Source: Chloroflexota bacterium (GTDB lineage: Bacteria; Chloroflexota; Dehalococcoidia; Dehalococcoidales; JAUYDJ01). Taken from it: 5,406 nucleotides of DNA. A program made the position numbers and the translations under genes. Below, piece by piece: positions 1 through 5,406 of the stretch (position 1 is its first letter; every line of letters begins with the position of its first letter). Under the pieces are notes generated by a model. The model saw nothing but the letters and a program-made list of their open reading frames with translations, ran no database searches and had not been told where the DNA came from. The stretch lies in assembly GCA_030690025.1 (NCBI GenBank), contig JAUYDJ010000018.1, forward strand, positions 1 through 5,406, in the 5' to 3' direction.

Positions 1-31
1 ACACGTGTATACTAAGCTAAAGAGTTTTTGC

Positions 32-36
32 AGGGG
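32..36 (+). promoter_or_regulatory. Shine-Dalgarno site for the GT2 gene
   Basis: AGGGG lies 7 bases before the GTG at 44. It decides between that start and the in-frame GTG at 5, which has almost no visible upstream sequence. Bases 1-43 are otherwise unassigned: no promoter is recognisable, and the upstream gene, if any, is outside the window. Confidence 0.6.
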
Positions 37-43
37 TAAACAG

Positions 44-931
44 GTGGATAAAGCTAAGTCGGCTAAGCCGAAAATCATCGCGGGCATACCCGCTTTCAAC
101 GAGGAGACTTACATCGGCACGGTGGTGCTGAAAACCCGCCAGTATGTGGACGAGGTCATCGTGGTGGACGACGGCAGCAGCGACCAGACGGCCACGGTGG
201 CCTGGCTGGCTGGGGCAACAGTTGTACAGCACCCGCAAAACGCCGGCTACGGCGCCAGCATCAAGACGCTACTAGCGGAGGCTAAGAAAAGAGCACCGGA
301 CATCTTCGTCCTGCTCGATGGCGATTCCCAGCACAATCCCGATGACATTCCACACCTTATCGAGCCTATCGCCGAGGGCTACGACCTGGTCATCGGCTCA
401 AGGCAGGCACAAAAAGCCAATATCCCCCGCTACCGGCGTCTCGGGCAGGGGGTAATTTCGCAGTTCTCCCACGTTCTCTCCGGGAAAAAGCTCACCGACT
501 CCGAGTCCGGTTTCCGGGTCTTCTCCGGGAAAGCCGTGTCGGTGCTGGAGCCGAAAGAGAGCGGCATGGCGGTCTCGGCGGAGACAATTGCCCAGGCCGC
601 TGAAAAGGGCCTCAAGATAACCGAAAGGCCAATTTCCATTAGATATACCGCCGACGGCTCCACCCTTAACCCGGTGGTGCATGGCTTTGGGGTGCTGGGA
701 CGCATCATTGCCATGATTTCCGAAAGAAAGCCGCTCTTTTTCTTCGGGGTGAGCGGCGCCTTTCTCATCGCGTTTGGTTTTTACGCCGGTGTCCGGGTGC
801 TCCGGATAGCCTTCGGGGGTGGGGGCGTGGCCACCGGCACCGCCCTGGTATCCACCCTGTTCCTTATCATCGGCGTATTCAGCGTCTTCACCGGCATCAT
901 ACTGAATGTAATCACCCGGCGGAAAAGCTAG
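44..931 (+). CDS. GT2 family glycosyltransferase, polyprenyl-phosphate type, with two C-terminal TM helices
   Basis: Predicted membrane-anchored glycosyltransferase of family 2, resembling dolichol-/polyprenyl-phosphate sugar synthases that move a sugar from a nucleotide donor to a lipid phosphate on the cytoplasmic face. Numbering from the GTG at 44 (295 aa): the GT-A fold opens with PAFNEE (16-21), followed by VDDGSSD (41-47), the metal/donor-binding DGD (92-94) in LLDGDSQHNPDD, DSESGFRVFS (152-161) and an acidic SAET with E180. The tail has two hydrophobic spans, about 230-253 and 264-290, joined by a Gly-rich loop (GGGG 258-261) and ending in RRKS. The frame is open to the window edge with another GTG at 5, but GTG 44 has a clear AGGGG 7 bases upstream and the PAFNEE core begins soon after it, so I prefer 44. 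Its stop abuts the wecB-like start. Family confidence is high. Donor and acceptor are not readable; a HexNAc or uronic-acid donor is inferred from the neighbours. Confidence 0.88.
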   Translation: MDKAKSAKPKIIAGIPAFNEETYIGTVVLKTRQYVDEVIVVDDGSSDQTATVAWLAGATVVQHPQNAGYGASIKTLLAEAKKRAPDIFVLLDGDSQHNPDDIPHLIEPIAEGYDLVIGSRQAQKANIPRYRRLGQGVISQFSHVLSGKKLTDSESGFRVFSGKAVSVLEPKESGMAVSAETIAQAAEKGLKITERPISIRYTADGSTLNPVVHGFGVLGRIIAMISERKPLFFFGVSGAFLIAFGFYAGVRVLRIAFGGGGVATGTALVSTLFLIIGVFSVFTGIILNVITRRKS

Positions 932-934
932 ATG
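918..934 (+). promoter_or_regulatory. Coupled GT2/wecB junction with weak ribosome site
   Basis: GGCGGA at 918-923, inside the end of the GT2 gene, sits 8 bases before the ATG at 932. It is a weak Shine-Dalgarno match. The TAG stop (929-931) touches the ATG with no gap, so translation of the epimerase probably depends partly on ribosomes finishing the upstream gene. Confidence 0.4.
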
Positions 935-2005
935 AAGATTGCCGTAGTCCTGGGCACCCGGCCGGAGATAATCAAGATGGCGCCGGTCATCCGTGAGCTG
1001 GAGCAGCGCCACGCCGACTATTTTATCCTGCATACCGGCCAGCACTACTCTTATAATCTCGACCGGGTGTTTTTTGAGCAGCTAAAGCTGCCTAAAGCCA
1101 AGTATAACCTGGAGGTCGGCTCAAGCTCCCACGGCGAGCAGACCGCCAAAATACTGGTTGGCGTGGAGAGGCTGCTGCAGATTGAGCAGCCTGATGTTGT
1201 CCTGGTCGAGGGCGATACTAACTCGGTGCTGGGCGCTGCGCTGGCGGCGGCCAAGCTCCGCATCAAGGTGGGACATGTCGAGGCTGGCCTGCGCAGCTAC
1301 GACCGCCGGATGCCCGAGGAGATTAACCGGGTGCTCGCCGACCACTGCGCCGATTACCTCTTTGCCCCCACGCCCAAGGCTAGAACAATCCTGCTCGGCG
1401 AGGGGCTCGCTGAAGATAAGGTCTTTATGACCGGCAATACCATTGTCGATGCCGTCAATCAAAACCTGAAACTGGCGCAGACAAAGGAAAATACGCTTAA
1501 ATCGCTTAATCTCAAGCCCAAAGAATACTTTGTCGTCACCCTTCACAGGCAGGAGAATGTGGACAGCCGGGACAGGTTTACCTCTATCCTGGACGGCCTG
1601 GATAAAGTGGCGGCTGATTTTGGCCTACCGGTAGTCTACCCGGTGCACCCTCACTCGCGCCGGCGCATGGAAGAGTTCCATCTCAAACCGCAAAACATTA
1701 CCCTTATTGAGCCAGCCGACTATCTGGGCTTTTTACAGATGGAAAGGCACGCCCGGCTGCTGCTGACCGATTCCGGCGGCGTGCAGGAAGAGGCCTGTAT
1801 ACTGGGCGTGCCCTGCGTTACCCTGCGCGACAACACCGAGCGGCCGGAGACCATTGAGGTCGGGGCCAACATGCTGGCCGGCGCCTCCTCCGACCGCATA
1901 TTGGAATGCACGAAAATGATGTTGGGACACACTAACCGCTGGACAAACCCTTTCGGCGACGGCAAGGCCGGGAGCCGAATCGTGGACATACTGGAGGCAA
2001 ACTAA
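932..2005 (+). CDS. wecB: UDP-N-acetylglucosamine 2-epimerase (non-hydrolysing)
   Basis: Cytosolic enzyme interconverting UDP-GlcNAc and UDP-ManNAc, the entry step to ManNAc/ManNAcA-containing glycans. At 357 aa it is full length for the family and has the GT-B-like two-domain fold signatures in order: GTRPEIIKMAP (8-18), HTGQH (34-38), VEGDTNS (92-98), GHVEAGLRS (114-122), MPEEINR (127-133), TGNTIVDA (167-174), TLHRQEN (203-209), PVHP (237-240), LTDSGGVQEEA (278-288), TERPET (302-307) and FGDGKAGSRI (341-350). D95, E117, the E129/E130 pair and H205 align by motif with the residues known to be needed for catalysis in E. coli WecB. HRQEN and the uninterrupted RSYDRRMPEEINR recall archaeal homologues (from memory, the Methanocaldococcus type) more than the E. 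coli enzyme. The ATG directly follows the previous TAG with no gap, and its TAA overlaps the next ATG by one base. The dehydrogenase two genes on supports a UDP-ManNAcA role. Confidence 0.95.
   Translation: MKIAVVLGTRPEIIKMAPVIRELEQRHADYFILHTGQHYSYNLDRVFFEQLKLPKAKYNLEVGSSSHGEQTAKILVGVERLLQIEQPDVVLVEGDTNSVLGAALAAAKLRIKVGHVEAGLRSYDRRMPEEINRVLADHCADYLFAPTPKARTILLGEGLAEDKVFMTGNTIVDAVNQNLKLAQTKENTLKSLNLKPKEYFVVTLHRQENVDSRDRFTSILDGLDKVAADFGLPVVYPVHPHSRRRMEEFHLKPQNITLIEPADYLGFLQMERHARLLLTDSGGVQEEACILGVPCVTLRDNTERPETIEVGANMLAGASSDRILECTKMMLGHTNRWTNPFGDGKAGSRIVDILEAN
1993..1997 (+). promoter_or_regulatory. Shine-Dalgarno site for the SDR gene
   Basis: GGAGG lies 7 bases before the ATG at 2005, within the last codons of the wecB-like gene. 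This is the strongest ribosome site in the window. The stop and start overlap as TAATG, so the SDR gene can be translated both by direct initiation and by coupling. Confidence 0.7.
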
Positions 2006-2916
2006 TGAAGGTGCTGGTCACCGGCGGGCTGGGGGCGGTGGGCAAGCCTCTGTCTAAAGAGCTTATGCGGCAGGGGCACCAGGTCTGGATTTCCGATAGG
2101 ACACACTCCCCGGAAGCAAATTACCTCAGATGCGATATCGGCGAGTTCCACCAGGTGGAGCGCCTGCTCTCTGCGGAGAAGTTCGACTATGTCTATCACC
2201 TGGCCGCCGAGTTTGGTCGTCGTAACGGCGAGGACTTCTATGAAACCCTGTGGAAAACGAACGCCATCGGCACCAAGAACATGCTCCGCATGCAGGAGCG
2301 GCTCAAGTTCCGTATGGTATTCACCTCCAGCTCGGAGGTCTACGGCGATTACACCGGGGTGATGAGCGAAGACGTGATGGCTAAGGTAGCCATCCGGCAG
2401 CTAAACGACTACGCTATGACCAAGTGGGTCAACGAGATGCAGATTCTGAACTCCGCCGACCAGTTCGGCACCGAGACGGTGCGGGGCCGGCTGTTTAATA
2501 CCTACGGCCCCGGCGAGTACTACTCGGAGTACCGCAGCGCCATCTGCGTATTTATCTACCGCGCCCTGCATAATTTGCCTTACACTGTCTATACCAAACA
2601 TAAGCGCACCTCCTCGTATATTGACGACACGGTCCGGACGCTGGCCGGTATCGCCGGGAAATTCAAGGCTGGCGAGATATATAACATTGCCGGCACTGAC
2701 CTGCACGATATGAAGCGTGCCTCGGATATTATCCTGGCTTACCTGGGCAAGGACGACAGTCTGGTCGAGTACCGGGATGTGCAGGAGGCTACCACTCTGG
2801 AGAAGAAGGTGGACATAACTAAGGTTGTCCGTGACCTGGGGCATAAGAGCACGGTGGCGCTGGAAGACGGGATTCACCGCACTATCGACTGGCAGAAAGA
2901 GGTCTATGGTGTCTAA
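2005..2916 (+). CDS. NAD-dependent epimerase/dehydratase (extended SDR), nucleotide-sugar type
   Basis: Cytosolic extended short-chain dehydrogenase/reductase acting, by family and context, on a nucleotide sugar. The 303-aa protein begins with a Rossmann strand and the dinucleotide loop TGGLGAVG (6-13). D31 at the end of the second strand favours NAD(H) over NADP(H). HLAAE (65-69) follows, then the Ser motif TSSSEVYG (107-114) and the catalytic Y136xxxK140 in DYAMTK. NTYGPGEYYSEYRSAI (165-180) and RTSSYIDDTVR (201-211) match the substrate-side segments of UDP-sugar epimerases, dTDP-glucose 4,6-dehydratases and UDP-glucuronate decarboxylases. The whole catalytic set is present, so it should be active. 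The motifs do not separate 4-epimerase, 4,6-dehydratase and decarboxylase. Its position between the 2-epimerase and the dehydrogenase points to remodelling of UDP-HexNAc or a uronic derivative (inference). It starts by TAATG overlap with the upstream gene and its end overlaps the dehydrogenase start. Confidence 0.9.
   Translation: MKVLVTGGLGAVGKPLSKELMRQGHQVWISDRTHSPEANYLRCDIGEFHQVERLLSAEKFDYVYHLAAEFGRRNGEDFYETLWKTNAIGTKNMLRMQERLKFRMVFTSSSEVYGDYTGVMSEDVMAKVAIRQLNDYAMTKWVNEMQILNSADQFGTETVRGRLFNTYGPGEYYSEYRSAICVFIYRALHNLPYTVYTKHKRTSSYIDDTVRTLAGIAGKFKAGEIYNIAGTDLHDMKRASDIILAYLGKDDSLVEYRDVQEATTLEKKVDITKVVRDLGHKSTVALEDGIHRTIDWQKEVYGV
2898..2902 (+). promoter_or_regulatory. Shine-Dalgarno site for the sugar dehydrogenase
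   Basis: AGAGG ends 3 bases before the ATG at 2906 and 6 bases before the GTG at 2909. The spacing suits the GTG better. Either start leaves the Rossmann fold whole, and the two proteins differ by one N-terminal residue. Confidence 0.5.
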
Positions 2917-4117
2917 AAAGATTGTAGTAATCGGGACCGGATATGTCGGCTTACCCCTGGCCATTATGCTCGCCCGCTCCGGCTATGAAGTCGTCGGGGT
3001 GGACATCCAGGAAAACATCGTCAAGGCCATCAATGAGGGCGTTTTGCACCTCGCCGAAGACAAGATGAAGCAAATCTTCCAGGAGCCTGAGGTCAGGAAG
3101 AACCTGCGTGCCCAGAAGACCCCTTGTGAGGCTGATGTCTTTATTATCTCGGTGCCCACGCCTCTCGAGGAGACGAAGCGTGTAGCCGACCTCACCCAGG
3201 TTATTGCCGGCATGGAGTCGATTCTGCCCTTCCTGCGTAAGGGTAACCTGGTCATCGTGGAAAGCACCGTGCCGCCGCTCACCTGTCGGCATTTGGTCGC
3301 GCCGATGATTGCCAAGACTGGCCTGGAGGTGGGCAAGGACATCTACCTCTGCCACTGCCCGGAAAGGATTCTGCCCGGCGAGGTATTCCACGAGATTGTG
3401 CACAATGACCGCATCATCGGCGGACTGGACGGTAAAGCCGCTGAGATGGCCCGGGAAATCTACGGCTCCTTCGTCAAGGGCAAGCTCTACCTGACCGACG
3501 ATGTTACCGCTGAGCTGGCCAAGCTCATGGAGAATACCTACCGCGACGTGAATATTGCCTTGGCCAATGAGTTTGCCGCCGTGGCGGAAGGCCTGGGCGT
3601 GGATATTCTCAAGGCCATCGAACTGGCCAACAAGCACCCCCGGGTGAAGATATTGAAGCCGGGTATCGGCACCGGCGGTCACTGCATCCCGGTCGACTCC
3701 TGGTTCATCAAGGAGGTCGACCCGGTCAACTCGCGGGTCATTTACATGGCCCGCATGGTTAATGACGAGGTGCCCGGCAGGATTGCCGGTAAAATCCGGC
3801 GGGCTGTCAAGGATATTAAGAGTCCGAAAATAGTCACCCTGGGCGCGACCTATAAGCCGGATACCTACGATACCCGGAGCAGCCCGGCGCTTAAGATAAT
3901 CGACCTGCTGCGGCAGGACGGCTATGACGTCAAAGCCTACGACCCGGTGGTCGATGGCTATCAATATACGTCCATTGAGGAAGCGGCTAAAGGCGCCGAC
4001 TGCCTGGTGCTGCTGGTGGAGCACCAGGTTGTTAAAGAAGAGTTCGCCCGCCGCGAAAACGAGATAAAGAAAGCCATGCGTCATCCCCTGGTATTGAGGT
4101 TCTACCCTGAGCCGTAG
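2906..4117 (+). CDS. wecC: Nucleotide-sugar dehydrogenase, probable UDP-N-acetyl-D-mannosamine dehydrogenase
   Basis: Member of the UDP-glucose/GDP-mannose dehydrogenase family, which oxidises the C6 hydroxyl of a nucleotide sugar to a carboxylate in two NAD-dependent steps. With wecB nearby the likely reaction is UDP-ManNAc to UDP-ManNAcA. The 403-aa protein has VVIGTGYVGLPLA (7-19), SVPTP (82-86), ESTVPP (119-124), CPERILPG (151-158), AKLMENTYRDVNIALANE (205-222, with the conserved K206 and N210), GIGTGGHCIPVD (253-264) with catalytic Cys260, and the C-terminal UDP-binding segment GATYKPDTYDTRSSPA (313-328). Length is near the family norm. The frame is open back to a GTG at 2825, but those extra residues lie inside the SDR gene and precede the Rossmann fold, so I reject them. 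The ATG at 2906 overlaps the SDR stop by 11 bases; GTG 2909 is nearly as likely. The C-terminus ends RFYPEP in place of the usual Asp-Thr-Arg-like ending. UDP-GlcNAc dehydrogenase (WbpA type) is the main alternative substrate assignment. Confidence 0.9.
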   Translation: MVSKKIVVIGTGYVGLPLAIMLARSGYEVVGVDIQENIVKAINEGVLHLAEDKMKQIFQEPEVRKNLRAQKTPCEADVFIISVPTPLEETKRVADLTQVIAGMESILPFLRKGNLVIVESTVPPLTCRHLVAPMIAKTGLEVGKDIYLCHCPERILPGEVFHEIVHNDRIIGGLDGKAAEMAREIYGSFVKGKLYLTDDVTAELAKLMENTYRDVNIALANEFAAVAEGLGVDILKAIELANKHPRVKILKPGIGTGGHCIPVDSWFIKEVDPVNSRVIYMARMVNDEVPGRIAGKIRRAVKDIKSPKIVTLGATYKPDTYDTRSSPALKIIDLLRQDGYDVKAYDPVVDGYQYTSIEEAAKGADCLVLLVEHQVVKEEFARRENEIKKAMRHPLVLRFYPEP

Positions 4118-4122
4118 TCGTG
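4108..4122 (+). promoter_or_regulatory. Coupled dehydrogenase/radical SAM junction
   Basis: The dehydrogenase TAG (4115-4117) is 2 bases before the GTG at 4120. The only nearby Shine-Dalgarno-like sequence is a weak TGAG at 4108-4111. A better TGAGGT at 4095-4100 is about 20 bases from the start, too far for normal use. Initiation therefore probably depends on termination-reinitiation, which ties the radical SAM enzyme to the sugar operon. Confidence 0.4.
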
Positions 4123-5406
4123 TTTAAGATAGCTTTAGTTAACCCTCCGCAGTTCAGCCGGTACTCGCAACCCCCCATGGGCCTCGCTACCATCGCTGCT
4201 GTCCTGGAAAAGCAGGGCCAGGCGGTGGTTGTGGTGGATGCCAACGCCTTGAAGCTTAGGCCGGAGGATATCGCCGCGCATGTCGGCGATGCTGAGGTGG
4301 TCGGGCTGACCGCAGTCACCCCTACCATCAATACCGCCATTGCCATTGCCCGCCATTTGAAGAAGGCCAATCCCAATCTGACGGTAGTCCTGGGCGGCGC
4401 TCATGCCACGCTGCTGCCGGAGGAGACACTGGCCAGTGCCCCCGAAATTGACATAATAATCAGAGGCGAGGGTGAGCAGACCATCGTTGAGTTGCTCCAG
4501 GCTTTAGAGAATAAAAGGCCGTTGCATGATGTCCCGGGCATAAGCTATCGGCGGGACGGTAAGGTACTGAGTAATACCCTCAGGTCGGACTACACCGATT
4601 TGGACACGCTGCCTTTCCTGGCCTACCACCTGCTGCCCTGGCAAAAGTACCGCCCGCACCCGCCACACGGCCGGGCACTGCCCTTTGCCGCCATCATCAC
4701 CAGCCGCGGCTGTCCTTACCGGTGCAGCTACTGCTCCAAGCCGGTCTTCGGCACGAAGTTCCGGGCGCAGAGTGCGGCGCGGGTGATTGCGGAGATTGCC
4801 TACTATCAACATAGGTTTGGGGTTAAAGAGCTGGCCGTTTACGATGATGTCTTCACCCTGGACCGGAAACGGGCCTATGACATCGCCGAGGGGATGATTA
4901 AAAAGGGGATTAAGATTGACTGGACGTGCGAGACGCGGGTCAACTTGGTGGACAGAGACCTGCTGAAAATGATGAAGCGGGCTGGCTGTTACGCCGTGGC
5001 CTATGGTATTGAGTCGGGGTCGCCGGAGATACTGGACACCCTCAATAAGGGTATCACCCTGGCCCAGGTCGAGGAAGCCGTCCGCCTCACCCGTGAGGCC
5101 GGTTTACAGACCATAGGCTACTTTATGATTGGCTCGCCGGGAGAAAGCCGGGAGACTATTGTCCAGACCGTGGCACTGGCTAAGAAGCTGCGGCTGGATT
5201 TTGCCCAGTTTGCCGTCACCACCCCCTTTCCCGGTACTGAGCTTTATGATTTATACCTGAAGGACAAAGGAGAGGCCGTCCCCTGGGAAAACTTCACCTA
5301 CGGCAGCACCGGCAATAAGATAGTCCCCGTCTTTGAGAGTGACAAGCTCAGCCGGGCCGACCTGCAATACTGGTCGAGGCGGGCTTACCGGGAGTTTTAC
5401 CTGCGC
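4120..5406 (+). CDS. B12-binding domain radical SAM protein (partial, 3' end beyond window)
   Basis: I translated this frame from 4120 to 5406: it gives 429 residues with no stop, so the gene is cut by the window edge. Residues about 1-130 form a cobalamin-binding Rossmann domain: KIALVNPP (3-10), PPMGLATIAAVLE (18-30), VVLGGAHATLLPEE (89-102) and IIIRGEGEQTIVELL (112-126). D40-A-N stands where a DxHxxG motif could be, so the cobalt-ligating His is absent, as is common in this class. The radical SAM core follows, with the [4Fe-4S] motif C198-x3-C202-x2-C205 in RGCPYRCSYC, then YDDVFTLDR (241-249), YGIESGSPEIL (295-305) and YFMIGSPGES (334-343). The type resembles BchE/HpnR-like and class B methyltransferases. 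GTG 4120 is the only possible early start, because an in-frame TGA lies at 4108-4110. The next ATG (4177) would delete the first B12-domain strand. Only 2 bases separate it from the dehydrogenase stop. The substrate cannot be read; glycan or lipid modification is inferred from linkage alone. Confidence 0.93.
   Translation, partial: MFKIALVNPPQFSRYSQPPMGLATIAAVLEKQGQAVVVVDANALKLRPEDIAAHVGDAEVVGLTAVTPTINTAIAIARHLKKANPNLTVVLGGAHATLLPEETLASAPEIDIIIRGEGEQTIVELLQALENKRPLHDVPGISYRRDGKVLSNTLRSDYTDLDTLPFLAYHLLPWQKYRPHPPHGRALPFAAIITSRGCPYRCSYCSKPVFGTKFRAQSAARVIAEIAYYQHRFGVKELAVYDDVFTLDRKRAYDIAEGMIKKGIKIDWTCETRVNLVDRDLLKMMKRAGCYAVAYGIESGSPEILDTLNKGITLAQVEEAVRLTREAGLQTIGYFMIGSPGESRETIVQTVALAKKLRLDFAQFAVTTPFPGTELYDLYLKDKGEAVPWENFTYGSTGNKIVPVFESDKLSRADLQYWSRRAYREFYLR

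Noticed and set aside
1..8. Perfect 8-base palindrome ACACGTGT at the window edge
   Set aside because: It is short, a single copy and cut by the window edge, with no supporting promoter elements, so it is likely chance.
5..43. Upstream GTG start for the GT2 gene
   Set aside because: The 13 extra residues look non-coding, and the AGGGG within them is correctly spaced for GTG 44. A gene starting before the window cannot be fully excluded because no upstream in-frame stop is visible.
815..825. Two G5 runs separated by T, possible G-quadruplex
   Set aside because: There are only two long runs. They encode the GGGG loop between the two membrane helices, so coding explains them.
398..1045. Minus-strand open frame (215 codons) across the GT2/wecB junction
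   Set aside because: It spans the ends of two well-supported plus-strand genes, has no recognisable motif, and its translation is low in complexity for a real protein.
1158..1430. Plus-strand alternative-frame open stretch inside wecB
   Set aside because: It is a shadow frame within a gene whose motifs run continuously through this region.
2825..2905. N-terminal extension of the dehydrogenase from GTG 2825
   Set aside because: The extra 27 residues are encoded inside the SDR C-terminus, are Arg/Trp-rich with no homology signal, and precede the GxGxxG strand that normally sits at the N-terminus.
2951..4084. Long minus-strand open frame (377 codons) opposite the sugar dehydrogenase
   Set aside because: It lies wholly antisense to a gene with complete family motifs, has no recognisable domain, and is the expected by-product of GC-rich codon usage.
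4177..4179. Alternative ATG start for the radical SAM gene
   Set aside because: It would remove the first strand and NPP motif of the B12-binding domain, which are conserved in the family.

Overview
The window is a stretch of one tightly packed, single-direction gene cluster for making activated amino-sugar precursors and a lipid-linked or surface glycan. Five genes lie head to tail on the + strand and fill almost the whole window. The only bases outside them are the first 43 and a 2-base gap at 4118-4119. No RNA gene, mobile element, CRISPR array, terminator or promoter could be supported.

Layout: (1) 44-931, a GT2 glycosyltransferase of the DPM/DPG-synthase type with two C-terminal membrane helices, probably charging a polyprenyl-phosphate carrier; (2) 932-2005, a non-hydrolysing UDP-GlcNAc 2-epimerase (WecB type); (3) 2005-2916, an extended SDR nucleotide-sugar epimerase/dehydratase of unassigned substrate; (4) 2906-4117, a UDP-glucose/GDP-mannose dehydrogenase family enzyme, best read as UDP-ManNAc dehydrogenase (WecC type); (5) 4120 to beyond the window end, a B12-binding-domain radical SAM enzyme, truncated by the edge. 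Every junction is an overlap, an abutment or a 2-base gap, so the genes are almost certainly co-transcribed and translationally coupled.

How they fit together: genes 2 and 4 form the two-step route UDP-GlcNAc -> UDP-ManNAc -> UDP-ManNAcA. Gene 3 may remodel this or a second nucleotide sugar. Gene 1 would move a sugar to a membrane polyprenyl phosphate, or elongate one. Gene 5 is the unexpected member. B12-dependent radical SAM enzymes do hard chemistry such as C-methylation, rearrangement or cyclisation on unactivated carbons, so it may modify the glycan, its lipid carrier or something unrelated.

Organism: Shine-Dalgarno-led starts, frequent GTG starts and a moderately high GC content (mid-to-upper 50s percent by eye) suggest an anaerobic prokaryote. 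The WecB-like protein and the membrane-tailed GT2 look more like archaeal or deep-branching bacterial forms than enterobacterial ones. A Chloroflexota (Dehalococcoidia-like) source is my best guess, at low confidence and with no marker gene to confirm it. The families are known. The possible novelty lies in the combination, chiefly the B12 radical SAM enzyme and the unassigned SDR inside a ManNAcA cassette.
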